Source of the DNA: Azophilus sp965221465
GTDB taxonomy: Bacteria > Pseudomonadota > Gammaproteobacteria > Pseudomonadales > Azotimanducaceae
Assembly (NCBI GenBank): GCA_965221465.1
Contig: OZ244892.1
Coordinates: forward strand, 620,001 to 684,000
Direction: 5' to 3'
DNA: 64,000 nt
The notes below the pieces were generated by a model. That model did no database searches and had not been told where the DNA came from. It saw nothing but the letters and a program-made list of their open reading frames with translations. Numbering within the stretch: the first letter of the stretch is position 1; the number at the start of each line of letters is the position of its first letter. Below, piece by piece: positions 23,982 to 33,418 of the stretch. Both the position numbers and the translations under genes were made by a program.

Positions 23982-26900
23982 TCAGGCCCGTTGTGCGGTG
24001 GTTGCGTCCCTCGCGTTCGAGCCCTGCCCCTGGGGCTCGTCGTCGGAATCCCGGATTCCCTGGGCAACCGGGTCCCAGCCGAAGATGTCCTCGACGATGC
24101 GGTACAGCACGGGCACGTAAATCAGGGTGATGAAGGTGGCGAACAGCACGCCGAAGGCCAGCGATGTCGCCATGGGGATGAACGGGAGGGTGGCCGGCGT
24201 CTGGTTGACGATCAGCGGGATCAATCCGACGAAGGTGGTTACCGAGGTCAGAATGATGGCGCGAAATCGCACATTGCAGCCCTGCACCAGCGCCTCGTCG
24301 ACATCCATGCCCTGGCGCCGGCAGCGGTTGACGTAATCGACCAGCACCAGGCTCGCGTTAACCACCACCCCGGAGAGCGCCACGATGCCGAGGGCGGAAA
24401 AGAACTGCAGATGCACGCCCACGACCCAGTGCCCGAAGATGGCGCCGACGGCGCCGAACGGGATGACGCTCATGATCACCAGGGGCTGGACGTAGCTGCG
24501 CAAGGGCACGGCCAGCAGCGCATAGATGATCACCAGGGCCAGGAGCGCCCCCTGAGTCAGGCCGCTCATGGCTTCCATGCGTTGTTCCTGTTCGCCGGCG
24601 AGGCCGATGTAGATGCCCGGGTACCTGGCCAGGAGCGCGGGCACCACGGTGGAATCGATGCTGCGCATCACTTCTTCGGGCGTGTTGATGCTCCGGTCGA
24701 TATCGGCAATGACGTTGACGACGCGCCGGCCATCCGTGCGGTGAATGGTGGAGTAGCCGCGGCCCAACTCGAATCGGGCAACGCTGTAGAAGGGCACTTC
24801 CTTGCCCTCCGGCGTGCGAATGTACATGTCTTCCAGGTTGCCGATGGATTTCCTTTCGATCTCGGGTAGGCGCACCATTACGCGAACGTCGTCCTGACCG
24901 CGCTGCACGCGCTGGGTTTCGGCGCCGTAGAAGGCGTTGCGCACCTGGCGCGCGAGGTCGCCCAGGGTGAGACCGAGGTTCCTCGCCTCGGGCAGCAGGC
25001 TCAGGCGAATCTCCTGCTTGCCCGCCCGGAAGGTGTCGTGTATGTCGAATACGCCGGCGTAGCGGGCGAGTTCGGCGCGCAATTCGGCAGCCGCGGCGCG
25101 CAGGTCGTCGACGTTGCTGCCGGCGAGTTGATAGTTGATCGGCTCGCCGGCCGAGAAGCGGTCGGCCGTGAAACGCAGCTTGACGGCGTCGGCGATGGGA
25201 CCGACCAGTTCCCGCCAGCGGTTGGCGATGCCCGCCGTGCTGCGGTTGTCCCGCTCCTGCGCCGGGGGCAATTCGATCACTACCTCGGCGAAGTGGCTGC
25301 GTCCGGGTTGCGGCAACTCGGGTGGGCCGTCCCGGTCGGCAGGTGTGCCGATGCTGGTGAGTTGGTTCAGAATCACCGGCTCGTCGCGCCCGAGTTCCCG
25401 GGTCAGTTCCTCGTTCAATGCCTCGGCAGCGCGCTCGATCTGCCGGGCGGCCAGCATGGTCGTTTCCGACGGCACGCCTTCCGGCATTTCCAGTTGCGCG
25501 TAGATGCGGTCGCCCTCCATCGACGGGAAGAAGCCGAACACCAGGCGGCCGCTTGCCAGGAATGCCAGCGCCAGGATCAGGATGCCCAGGCCGATGGCGG
25601 CAGTGATATAGCGTTTGGCAATGGCCCGGGCAACGAACGGCGCGTAATGGTCCGACCCCATGCGCACCAGCCAGCCGGCAAGCCTGCCCTGCAGCCGGTG
25701 CCAGCCGCGTCCGGAACGCCCGCGCCCGGCGCCGCGTTTGCGATGGGCCAGATGGGCGGGCAGGATCAATTGCGATTCGATGATGCTGAACACCAGGGCC
25801 AGCATGACGACGTGGCCGATACCGCCGAAGAAGTCGGTCATCATGCCGGGAACGATGACGATGGGCAGAAAGGCCGCCATGGTGGTCAGTACGCCGAAGA
25901 TGACCGGCATGGAGACCTCCTGCGTGCCGTCGATGGCGGCCAGTACCCGGGGTTTGCCCATCTGTTCGTGGCTGTAGACCCGCTCGCCGACGACGATCGC
26001 GTCGTCGACGAGTATGCCGAGCACCAGGACGAAGGCGACGACGGTCAGCGTGCTGAGGTTGATGTCGACATAGGGAAAGGTGGCGATGGTGCCGAGCAGC
26101 GCGATGGGAATCCCGGCGGCCACCCACATGGCGAGGCGGAAGCGCAGGAACATCGCCAGAACGATCAGCACCAGTACCAGGCCGCCGAGCGCCGTGGCGT
26201 TGAGCGCCTGCATGCGGTCCTGGAGTTCCAGGGAGGCATCGGTCCAGACGGTCAATGCGAGGCCCTCGGGCAGGGACGGCCGAGCCCGTTCGATGAATGT
26301 CTTGATGTCCCGGGCGATCTGCATGATGTCCTGGGATTCGAGTTGCGACACCTTGAGTACCACGGCGGGTTGCCCGTTGAACCGGGCATAGAGGTCGCCC
26401 TCCTCGAACCCGTCGCGAATGTCCGCGATTTCACGCAGCGTGACCTTGGTTCCGTCGCGCCGCGTCAGCACCGCCACGTTCTCGAATTCCTCGCCACGGT
26501 AGGCCTGGCCCTTGGAGCGAATCAGGATCTCGCCGTCACGCCCCTTGATCGAACCGCCCGGCATGTCCAGCGAGCTGTTGCGCACCGCGTGGGTGACATG
26601 ATCGAAGGTGATGCCATGCCGGCGCAGCGTGGTTTCGGGCACCTCGATGGAAATCTCGTAGGGGCGTACGTAGTCGAGGCCCACCTGGGAGACGCCTTCG
26701 ATGGCGGTCATCTCGTCGCGGAGTTCTCTGGCCACCTCCTTCAGGATTCGCTCGTCGGCGTTGCCGGAAAGCGTCACGTACATGACGTTGCGCAGGATTT
26801 CCAGCGTCGAGACGATGGGCTTTTCCGTCTCTGCGGGAAAACTGTTGATGCCGTCGACCCGGGCCTTGATCTCGTTCAAGGCCACCACGTTGTCGGTGTC

Positions 26901-27194
26901 GATTTCCAGTTCGACGTTGACCATGCAGGTGCCCTCGCTCGCGATGGAGCGGACCTTGTCGATGCCGGCGACGCTCTCGATGGCTTCCTCGACGCGGATG
27001 CAGACCCCCTGTTCGACTTCCTCGGGAGCCGCCCCGAGGTAGTCCACGGAAACCGTGACCACCGGGATGTCGAACGACGGAAACTCTTCCTGATTGACCG
27101 TGAGGAGCGACAGCAACCCGCCGACGCACAGGATGAACATCAACAGGTTGGCGGCAACCGGATTGCGGGTGAACCAGGCGATGGCGGTGTGCAT
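23982..27194 (-). CDS. RND-family efflux transporter, inner-membrane pump
   Basis: 1070 residues with the RND architecture: TM1 (WFTRNPVAANLLMFILCVGG), a large periplasmic loop, TM2-6, a second loop, TM7-12. LGILVDDAIVVGERVY carries the paired Asp residues of the TM4 proton relay. The RND hallmark VDYLGAAPEEVEQGVCIRVE is near the N-terminus. The start at 27194 lies 13 bases after the membrane-fusion gene. No outer-membrane factor gene is present, so a shared TolC would be needed. Control is probably by the GntR regulator encoded first in the operon. Confidence 0.93.
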   Translation of the reverse strand: MHTAIAWFTRNPVAANLLMFILCVGGLLSLLTVNQEEFPSFDIPVVTVSVDYLGAAPEEVEQGVCIRVEEAIESVAGIDKVRSIASEGTCMVNVELEIDTDNVVALNEIKARVDGINSFPAETEKPIVSTLEILRNVMYVTLSGNADERILKEVARELRDEMTAIEGVSQVGLDYVRPYEISIEVPETTLRRHGITFDHVTHAVRNSSLDMPGGSIKGRDGEILIRSKGQAYRGEEFENVAVLTRRDGTKVTLREIADIRDGFEEGDLYARFNGQPAVVLKVSQLESQDIMQIARDIKTFIERARPSLPEGLALTVWTDASLELQDRMQALNATALGGLVLVLIVLAMFLRFRLAMWVAAGIPIALLGTIATFPYVDINLSTLTVVAFVLVLGILVDDAIVVGERVYSHEQMGKPRVLAAIDGTQEVSMPVIFGVLTTMAAFLPIVIVPGMMTDFFGGIGHVVMLALVFSIIESQLILPAHLAHRKRGAGRGRSGRGWHRLQGRLAGWLVRMGSDHYAPFVARAIAKRYITAAIGLGILILALAFLASGRLVFGFFPSMEGDRIYAQLEMPEGVPSETTMLAARQIERAAEALNEELTRELGRDEPVILNQLTSIGTPADRDGPPELPQPGRSHFAEVVIELPPAQERDNRSTAGIANRWRELVGPIADAVKLRFTADRFSAGEPINYQLAGSNVDDLRAAAAELRAELARYAGVFDIHDTFRAGKQEIRLSLLPEARNLGLTLGDLARQVRNAFYGAETQRVQRGQDDVRVMVRLPEIERKSIGNLEDMYIRTPEGKEVPFYSVARFELGRGYSTIHRTDGRRVVNVIADIDRSINTPEEVMRSIDSTVVPALLARYPGIYIGLAGEQEQRMEAMSGLTQGALLALVIIYALLAVPLRSYVQPLVIMSVIPFGAVGAIFGHWVVGVHLQFFSALGIVALSGVVVNASLVLVDYVNRCRRQGMDVDEALVQGCNVRFRAIILTSVTTFVGLIPLIVNQTPATLPFIPMATSLAFGVLFATFITLIYVPVLYRIVEDIFGWDPVAQGIRDSDDEPQGQGSNARDATTAQRA

Positions 27195-27207
27195 GGGAGC
27201 GGATGGC

Positions 27208-28353
27208 CTAGCCGGCGGTGTCCACGATCGGGTTGACGAGCATCCCTTCGATGGGCGTCTGCATGGGCGATACGCAGACCCGTTCGCCACGCTCGAGGCC
27301 CGCCTTGACGAAAACGTCGTCCTGGTACAGGCGTAACGGTTCGATGGCACGGAAGCTCAGGCGATCGTCCTCGCCGACGACGAGCACGCGATTGTCGTTC
27401 CTGAGCGCATTGCGGGGCAGGACGACGATGTCGTCGACCAGCAGGCCCTCGATGTCGGCGTTGACGAAGAGCCCCACGGCAGGCAGGGCGCCCTGGCTGC
27501 TGTCGGTAATGCGGGCAACGACATTGACCATGCGGCTCGCGGTGTCGATCTGCGCTTCAGTGCGCACGATGGTGCCGGTCCATTCGAGAGGCTGCCCGGC
27601 GTAACGGGCGGAAAGCGTGACGGAGGGTTGGCGATCGGGCGGCAGTTCGCCCCGATGTCCGAAGGGCAGGTTCAGAAAGCCCAGTTGACGGTCGGCGATG
27701 GGCAGGCGCACCTCCAGCCGGTCGGTGGCGTAGATGGTGGCGACCGGCGATGTCGGGCCCACGAGCTGGCCGATGTCGACGGATTCGTCGCGCACCAGGC
27801 CCGTGAACGGCGCTTTCACTTCGGTTCGCTGCAGGTTGAGGCTTGCCTGTTCCACGTTCGCACGGGCATCGAGCAGGCTCGCCTCGGCGACCCGGAAGTC
27901 GCGCTGCGCCGCTTCCATCTGGGAACGGCTCGCCAGGCGCCGCTCTTCGAGGCTCTCCATTCTCTCGAATTCGAAGCGTGCGTGTTCGTAGGTGGCTTCG
28001 GCGCGCGTCAGCGCCGCTTCGGCACGTTTCAGGCCCGAGCGATAGTCCTTGTCGTCGAGTCGCAGCAGGGTTTGCCCCTGCTCGAAATAGCCGCCGTTGA
28101 CCAGTGCGCCGGACATCCACGTGACGCGCCCGGAAACCTCGGGTATGAGTTGACTCTGGGTGTCGGGGGCCACGGTGCCCTGGGAATGCACCCGCAGCCT
28201 GACCGCCTCGGGTTGTACGTCGCGGACCCGGACGGTGGGCGGTACGGGCGCGGGATTGTTCGGCTCCACGTTGGGGCTCGTCGCCATGAGCACGGCGGCG
28301 CCGAACAACGATGCCAGAATGACCAGACCCGGAATGACGAACTTGTCTTTCAC
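27208..28353 (-). CDS. RND efflux periplasmic adaptor (HlyD/AcrA-like membrane fusion protein)
   Basis: 381 residues: an N-terminal membrane anchor (FVIPGLVILASLFGAAVLMA), a lipoyl/barrel-sandwich half (IPEVSGRVTWMSGALVNGGY), a helical hairpin (about 105-180), the second lipoyl half (TEVKAPFTGLVRDESVDIGQ) and beta-barrel domains. It links the inner-membrane pump to an outer-membrane channel. The GTG start at 28353 overlaps the stop of the GntR gene as GTGA, so regulator, adaptor and pump form one operon. Confidence 0.92.
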   Translation of the reverse strand: MKDKFVIPGLVILASLFGAAVLMATSPNVEPNNPAPVPPTVRVRDVQPEAVRLRVHSQGTVAPDTQSQLIPEVSGRVTWMSGALVNGGYFEQGQTLLRLDDKDYRSGLKRAEAALTRAEATYEHARFEFERMESLEERRLASRSQMEAAQRDFRVAEASLLDARANVEQASLNLQRTEVKAPFTGLVRDESVDIGQLVGPTSPVATIYATDRLEVRLPIADRQLGFLNLPFGHRGELPPDRQPSVTLSARYAGQPLEWTGTIVRTEAQIDTASRMVNVVARITDSSQGALPAVGLFVNADIEGLLVDDIVVLPRNALRNDNRVLVVGEDDRLSFRAIEPLRLYQDDVFVKAGLERGERVCVSPMQTPIEGMLVNPIVDTAG

Positions 28354-29078
28354 GACAGGGCTGCCCTCGGTAGTTGGCCGCTATCCCGGGATGCGGCGTC
28401 GAGGGCGCGCAGCATGGTGTCGCGGTGCAGGCCGGCGAGATTGTCGAACACCGCGCGGACAGCGTCGCGGTCGCGCACGGCCAGCGCGTGATCGAGCCGC
28501 CGCATCAGTGCCGTGAAGGCGCCGATGTCGAGTTGCACGTAACGCTCCAACGCGGTGAGGCTGGGTGCGAACTGCTTGAACAGGCTGCCGGCGATGAGCT
28601 GGCAGACCAGGTTGTCGCTGGTGACCATCACGGCATGCATCATCTCTACCCGGGCGGCCGTATGGGCATCGCGGTCGAGATCGGAATCGAGCAGATGCCG
28701 CACCCGCTTGCGGATGTTCTGTATCTGCGCTTCGGATGCCTCGGCGACGACGGTTTCCGCGGCCATGCTCAGCAGCCGGTCGACGACCTGGAATATCTGG
28801 TCGAGCAGGCCGGCATCGGGGAGTTCGTCGGCGGAGAGCATGTAGCCGATGATGTCCAGATTGGCTTCGTTGAGGGGCGTCACCCGGGCACCGCCGGGGT
28901 GGATGGCGGTGACCCCGAGCTGCGACAGCCGGCTCATCGCTTCCCGTACGGCGCCGCGGCTGGCATTGAACCGGGTTGCCAGTTCCCGTTCCGACGGCAA
29001 CCGGTCGCCGGGACGGTAGCGCCCGGAGAGAATCTCGTCGGTCAACGCGTTGGCAATGTGTTCGTGCTTGGTGCGCAT
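28350..29078 (-). CDS. GntR-family (FadR subfamily) regulator of the efflux operon
   Basis: 242 residues. The N-terminal winged helix reads IANALTDEILSGRYRPGDRL and PSERELATRFNASRGAVREA, classical GntR. The C-terminal FCD-type all-helical domain carries histidines (MMHAVM, DHAL, GLHRD) for a metal or ligand site. ATG 29078 is used; an in-frame TTG at 29102 lies inside the operator. A perfect TGGT-N3-ACCA site sits just upstream, pointing to autorepression of the whole operon. The ligand is unknown, probably a carboxylate as in other FCD proteins. Confidence 0.9.
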   Translation of the reverse strand: MRTKHEHIANALTDEILSGRYRPGDRLPSERELATRFNASRGAVREAMSRLSQLGVTAIHPGGARVTPLNEANLDIIGYMLSADELPDAGLLDQIFQVVDRLLSMAAETVVAEASEAQIQNIRKRVRHLLDSDLDRDAHTAARVEMMHAVMVTSDNLVCQLIAGSLFKQFAPSLTALERYVQLDIGAFTALMRRLDHALAVRDRDAVRAVFDNLAGLHRDTMLRALDAASRDSGQLPRAALS

Positions 29079-29084
29079 GCCCGG

Positions 29085-29109
29085 TTGGTCTGGTCTGACC
29101 AAATTGGTC
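29085..29109. promoter_or_regulatory. FadR-type operator upstream of the GntR-efflux operon
   Basis: TGGTCTGACCA (29091-29101) is a perfect TGGT-N3-ACCA palindrome of the type bound by FadR-subfamily GntR proteins. It is nested in the wider palindrome TTGGTC-N6-GACCAA (29085-29102), and a further TTGGTC half site follows at 29104. It is 7-31 bases upstream of the regulator's start codon. Confidence 0.6.
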
Positions 29110-29211
29110 TGGGCAATTGTAGTGGGGTGCGTGCGAATGTCCAGCGATTCGTTACGTTCGGTAACGTTTAGTGCATCGGCGCTTGTAGCAAGTTGCTGGT
29201 GAGGTTGCGCG

Positions 29212-32200
29212 TCAGGCGGCTTTTTCGACGACTTTCACGGGGCTTTCTCCGTGGAAGGCAGCCAGCAATTGCTGGCGTTGCAGGGCCAGCTTGGCGCGGT
29301 TGTCGTCCTTGACGTGGCCGAATCCGCGCAGCTGGCGGGGCAACTCGGCGAGTTGCACGGCAATGGGGTAGTTGTCGGCGGTGAGCCCATCGAGCAGTTG
29401 CTGCGTGAGCGCCCGGTAGTCGGCGATATCCTGCCGTTCGCGACGCCGTTCGTCGGACAGGCCGAAGAGGTCGAGGGCGGTCCCTCGCAGGAACCTGAGT
29501 TTCGCCAGCAGGGCGAACAGGCGCAGCGTCCAGCCCGGGAATTCGCGCTTGATCAGGTGGCCCGTGGCGGGGTCCCGCCTGGCAAGGAGGGGTGGCGCCA
29601 GGTGAATGCGCAGCTTGTAGTTGCCGCTGAATTGCGCGCGCAGTTTGCGCTGGAATTCGCCGTCGGTGTACAGGCGCGCCACCTCGTATTCGTCCTTGTA
29701 GGCCATCAATTTGTAGAGCGCCTCGGCGAAGGCCCGGGTTAGCGGCTGCTCCGGCCGTTCGTCCTGCTCGCGCACCCGATTGACGAATTCTCTGAACTCG
29801 GTGGCATAGGCGGCGTTCTGATAGGCGGTCAGGCGTCGTTCCCGGTCGGCGATCAGTTGTTCGAGGGGCAGCCGCCCGGGTTTTTCGAGCGCTTTCGCCA
29901 CGAGGCCGCGGACCCCTTTCGGGTCGTCGGCGGCGCGGCGACCCCACAGGAACGCCTGCTTGTTGAGTTCGACGGCGATGCCGTTGATCTCCACGGCACG
30001 TTCGATCGCCTGGCGGCTGACCGGGATCAGCCCGCGTTGCCAGGCAAAGCCGAGCAGGAACAGGTTGCCGGCGATGGAGTCGCCGAGCAGTTCCGTGGCG
30101 ATGCCGGTGGAGTCGATGAAGTGGCAGCGGTCTTCGCCCACTTCCTCGCGAACGGTCTGCTGCATCTCCGCGGTCAGGAACTCGGCGTCCGGATTGAGCA
30201 CGAAGGCCGCGTTCGGTACTTCCGCACTGTTCACCACGGCGCTGGAGTGCCCGGCATGCACCTTGGACAGGGCTTCGAACCCCGAAGCCACCGCCAGGTC
30301 GCAGCCGAGCATGAGGTCTGCTTCGCCGGCGGAGATGCGCACTGCCTTGATGTCGGATTGCGCCTTGGCGACGCGTACGTGGCTGACCACGGCGCCGAAC
30401 TTCTGGGCGAGCCCGGTCTGGTTCATGGTCGCGCAGCCCTTGCCCTCGATATGGGCGGCCATGGCGACCATCGCCGTTACCGTCAGCACGCCGGTGCCGC
30501 CGATACCGGTGACGATTGCGTTCCAGGGTGCGTCCAGCTCCGGCAGGTCCGGTTCGGGCAGGGGACCGAAGGCATCGTGGACGGCGCCGGCGATGCCCGA
30601 TTTCTTCGACAGCTCGCCGCCGTGCACGGTGACGAAGCTCGGGCAGAAACCCTTGACGCAACTGTAATCCTTGTTGCAGGCGCTCTGGTCGATCTTGCGC
30701 TTGCGGCCGAGTTCCGTCTCGAGCGGCACCACCGAGAGGCAGTTCGAGGCGCGGCTGCAATCGCCGCAGCCTTCGCAGACCGCATCGTTGATGAACACCC
30801 GTTTCGGCGGGTCTTCCAGGATGCCCCGCTTGCGGCGGCGGCGTTTCTCGGCAGCGCAGGTCTGTTGATAGACGAGCACGGAAAGCCCCTTGAACTCGCG
30901 CAACTGCTGCTGCAGGGCATCCATGTCGTCCCGGTGGTGCAGGCTGAAGCCGGGCACATCCCGGAACTTGCCCTGCCAGCGGCCGGGTTCGTCGCTGACC
31001 AGGGCAATGCGCTCGACGGCCTCGCCGCGCAGTTGCAGGATGAGATTCTCGATGGAGAACTCGCCGTCGATCGGCTGTCCGCCGGTCATGGCGACGGCAT
31101 CGTTGCAGAGAATCTTGTAGGTCATGTTCACCCCGGCGGCCCGCGCCGCGCGAATGGCGAGAATGCCGGAGTGGTTGTAGGTGCCGTCGCCCAGGTTCTG
31201 GAAGACGTGCGGCGTATCGGTAAACGGCGCCTGCCCGATCCAGGCGGCGCCTTCGCCACCCATCTGGGTAAAGGTGGCGGTGGGGCGGTCGGGCATCCAG
31301 GTGGCCATGAAGTGGCAGCCGATGCCGCCGATTGCACGGCTGCCGTCGGGTACCCGGGTCGAGGTGTTGTGCGGGCAGCCGGAGCAGAAGTAGGGCGTTC
31401 GTTCTGCGCTCCTGCGCGGCTGCGCCAGCGAACGTTCCTTGTGTTCCAGGAATTTCAGCCGGGCGCGCATGGCGTCGGAGTCGTGGAAGCGGCCGATGCG
31501 CGCGGCGATGACTCGGGCGATGCCGGCGGGCGTCAATTCCCCGTAATTGGGCAGGAGGCTTTGCCCGGCTTCGTCGAATTCACCCACAACCCGGGGACGC
31601 CTGGCCACGGGGCGGTTGTAGAGCTGGCCGGTCAACTGGTCTTCGACGATGGAGCGCTTCTCTTCCACCACCAGGATTTCTTCCAGCCCTTCGGCAAACT
31701 CGTGGGTCGAGACCGGTTCCAGCGGCCAGCTCATGCCCACCTTGAAGACCCGGATGCCGATCCGGGCCGCGGTTCCGTCGTCAAGCCCGAGGTCGCTGAG
31801 TGCCTGCAGCACATCCAGGTAGGCCTTGCCGGTGGTGATGATGCCGAAGCGTGGATTGGGGCTGTCGATGACGACCCGGTTCAGGCCGTTGACGCGCGCG
31901 AACTCCCGCGCGGCATAGATCTTGTATTTGTTCAGCCTGACTTCCTGTTCGTGCCACGAGTCCGGCCAGCGCAGATGCACGCCGCCCTCGGGCAGTTCGA
32001 ACGCTTCCGGGACGACGATGCGGATGCGGCCGGGGTCGATATCGGCGGAAATCGCCGAGTCCATGTTGTCGGTAATGGCCTTGACGGCGACCCAGCAGCC
32101 GCTGTAGCGCGACAGTTCCCAGCCGTAGATGCCGAGATCGAGCACCTCCTGAACATTGGCCGGGTTCAGTACCGGTATGGAGGCGCCGATGAACACGTGT

Positions 32201-32694
32201 TCCGACTGGTGGGGCAGGGTCGACGACTTGGCGGCGTGATCGTCCCCGGCGATGGCCAGCACCCCGCCGTAGCGCGACGTGCCGGCAGCATTGGCGTGCT
32301 TGAAGGCATCGACGCTCCGGTCGACGCCGGGGCCCTTGCCGTACCACATGCCGAAGACGCCATCGTGGCGGGCGCCCGCAAACAGGTTGGTCTGCTGGCT
32401 GCCCCACACCGCGGTCGCCGCGAGTTCCTCGTTGACGCCCGGGTTGAAGTGGATGTTGTGCTCGTCGAGCCAGGGCCCGGCCCGCCACATTGCCGTGTCC
32501 AGACCTGCGACCGGGGACCCCCGGTAGCCGGAAATGAACCCGGCCGTGTCGAGCCCGCGGGCGAGGTCGCGCTGATGCTGCATGATCGGCAGCCGCACCA
32601 GCGCCTCGATGCCGGTCAGGTAGGCTCGGCCTTTCTCCAGTGCGTACTTGTCGTCGAGGGAGACGGGATGCAGCACGGGAGCGGGTGACGCCAT
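29212..32694 (-). CDS. Indolepyruvate ferredoxin oxidoreductase, fused IorA-IorB type
   Basis: 1160 residues. The enzyme oxidatively decarboxylates aryl-2-oxoacids to the acyl-CoA, reducing ferredoxin. Domain order: TPP-dependent alpha part (HVFIGASIPVLNPANVQEVL; FCSGCPHNTSTRVPDGSRAI; GGIGCHFMATWMPDR), a ferredoxin-like segment (CEGCGDCSRASNC, CNKDYSCVKGFCP), then the gamma part (IVTGIGGTGVLTVTAMVAMA) and a long C-terminal extension of about 350 residues seen in bacterial fused forms. The ATG at 32694 has AGAGGT upstream within a short tandem repeat. It is divergent from an Lrp regulator and near korAB, which suggests ferredoxin-linked amino-acid oxidation. Confidence 0.92.
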   Translation of the reverse strand: MASPAPVLHPVSLDDKYALEKGRAYLTGIEALVRLPIMQHQRDLARGLDTAGFISGYRGSPVAGLDTAMWRAGPWLDEHNIHFNPGVNEELAATAVWGSQQTNLFAGARHDGVFGMWYGKGPGVDRSVDAFKHANAAGTSRYGGVLAIAGDDHAAKSSTLPHQSEHVFIGASIPVLNPANVQEVLDLGIYGWELSRYSGCWVAVKAITDNMDSAISADIDPGRIRIVVPEAFELPEGGVHLRWPDSWHEQEVRLNKYKIYAAREFARVNGLNRVVIDSPNPRFGIITTGKAYLDVLQALSDLGLDDGTAARIGIRVFKVGMSWPLEPVSTHEFAEGLEEILVVEEKRSIVEDQLTGQLYNRPVARRPRVVGEFDEAGQSLLPNYGELTPAGIARVIAARIGRFHDSDAMRARLKFLEHKERSLAQPRRSAERTPYFCSGCPHNTSTRVPDGSRAIGGIGCHFMATWMPDRPTATFTQMGGEGAAWIGQAPFTDTPHVFQNLGDGTYNHSGILAIRAARAAGVNMTYKILCNDAVAMTGGQPIDGEFSIENLILQLRGEAVERIALVSDEPGRWQGKFRDVPGFSLHHRDDMDALQQQLREFKGLSVLVYQQTCAAEKRRRRKRGILEDPPKRVFINDAVCEGCGDCSRASNCLSVVPLETELGRKRKIDQSACNKDYSCVKGFCPSFVTVHGGELSKKSGIAGAVHDAFGPLPEPDLPELDAPWNAIVTGIGGTGVLTVTAMVAMAAHIEGKGCATMNQTGLAQKFGAVVSHVRVAKAQSDIKAVRISAGEADLMLGCDLAVASGFEALSKVHAGHSSAVVNSAEVPNAAFVLNPDAEFLTAEMQQTVREEVGEDRCHFIDSTGIATELLGDSIAGNLFLLGFAWQRGLIPVSRQAIERAVEINGIAVELNKQAFLWGRRAADDPKGVRGLVAKALEKPGRLPLEQLIADRERRLTAYQNAAYATEFREFVNRVREQDERPEQPLTRAFAEALYKLMAYKDEYEVARLYTDGEFQRKLRAQFSGNYKLRIHLAPPLLARRDPATGHLIKREFPGWTLRLFALLAKLRFLRGTALDLFGLSDERRRERQDIADYRALTQQLLDGLTADNYPIAVQLAELPRQLRGFGHVKDDNRAKLALQRQQLLAAFHGESPVKVVEKAA

Positions 32695-32702
32695 TTTTCT
32701 TA

Positions 32703-32726
32703 CCTCTTGACCTCTTGACCTCTTGA
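32703..32726. repeat. Short tandem repeat, 3 x 8 bp, in the ior leader
   Basis: CCTCTTGA occurs three times head to tail (32703, 32711, 32719). On the coding strand of ior each unit reads TCAAGAGG, so three AGAGG Shine-Dalgarno-like boxes lie 9-33 bases before the ior start. Confidence 0.8.
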
Positions 32727-32941
32727 TCATTGTCCGCGGATCGGGGCGCCGAACGGGTCGGAACGGCAAGCCGGTCAGTGCTTGCCGGCTGGGGTGGAGC
32801 ATCGCCCCGCCAAGCCTCGATCCCTGATTTCCTGTTCAGGGTAATGGTACTCCCCGGGGCGCGGATTGCTATTCGATTCGGCAATGCCTTGAATCGATAT
32901 CAGCATAGTTTATTCTTCAGTTCGGCAACCGGAGGAAAAAA

Positions 32942-33418
32942 TTGCTCAAGCAACTGACCAAGACCGATGTAGAAATCCTGCGACTGCTGCAGAACGATGC
33001 AAGCCTGACCACCGGAGCCATCGCCGAGCGGCTCAATCTTTCCCAGTCGCCCTGCTGGCGGCGAATCAATCGCATCGAGGAGGAGGGCTACATCACCCGG
33101 CGGGTGGCCTTGCTCGACCGGCGTTCCCTGGGGATGGAGGTGGTGGTGTTCGCCACCGTGAACATCACGGCTCACGGCAGGCAGAGCCTGGAGGAATTCG
33201 AGAAGGCGATTTCGCAGCATCCGGAAGTGGTCGAGTGTTACACCATGGCGGGCATCTGGGACTACATACTCAAGATCGTGACCCGTGACATCGCCCACTA
33301 CGAAGCCTTCGTGCGCAACACGCTGCTGAACAGCCCGTTCATCGGCGAATTGCACTCGCACATCGCCGTGACCGAGATCAAGAACAGCACGGAACTGCCG
33401 CTCGATACGCAGTATTAG
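32942..33418 (+). CDS. Lrp/AsnC-family transcriptional regulator
   Basis: 158 residues. The N-terminal winged helix (LTKTDVEILRLLQNDASLTT; AERLNLSQSPCWRRINRIEE) and the C-terminal RAM ligand-binding domain (VVECYTMAGIWDYILKIVTR) are complete and of standard length. The start is TTG at 32942 with a strong GGAGGAAAAAA ahead of it. It is divergent from the indolepyruvate oxidoreductase gene and is likely its amino-acid-responsive regulator. Confidence 0.92.
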   Translation: MLKQLTKTDVEILRLLQNDASLTTGAIAERLNLSQSPCWRRINRIEEEGYITRRVALLDRRSLGMEVVVFATVNITAHGRQSLEEFEKAISQHPEVVECYTMAGIWDYILKIVTRDIAHYEAFVRNTLLNSPFIGELHSHIAVTEIKNSTELPLDTQY

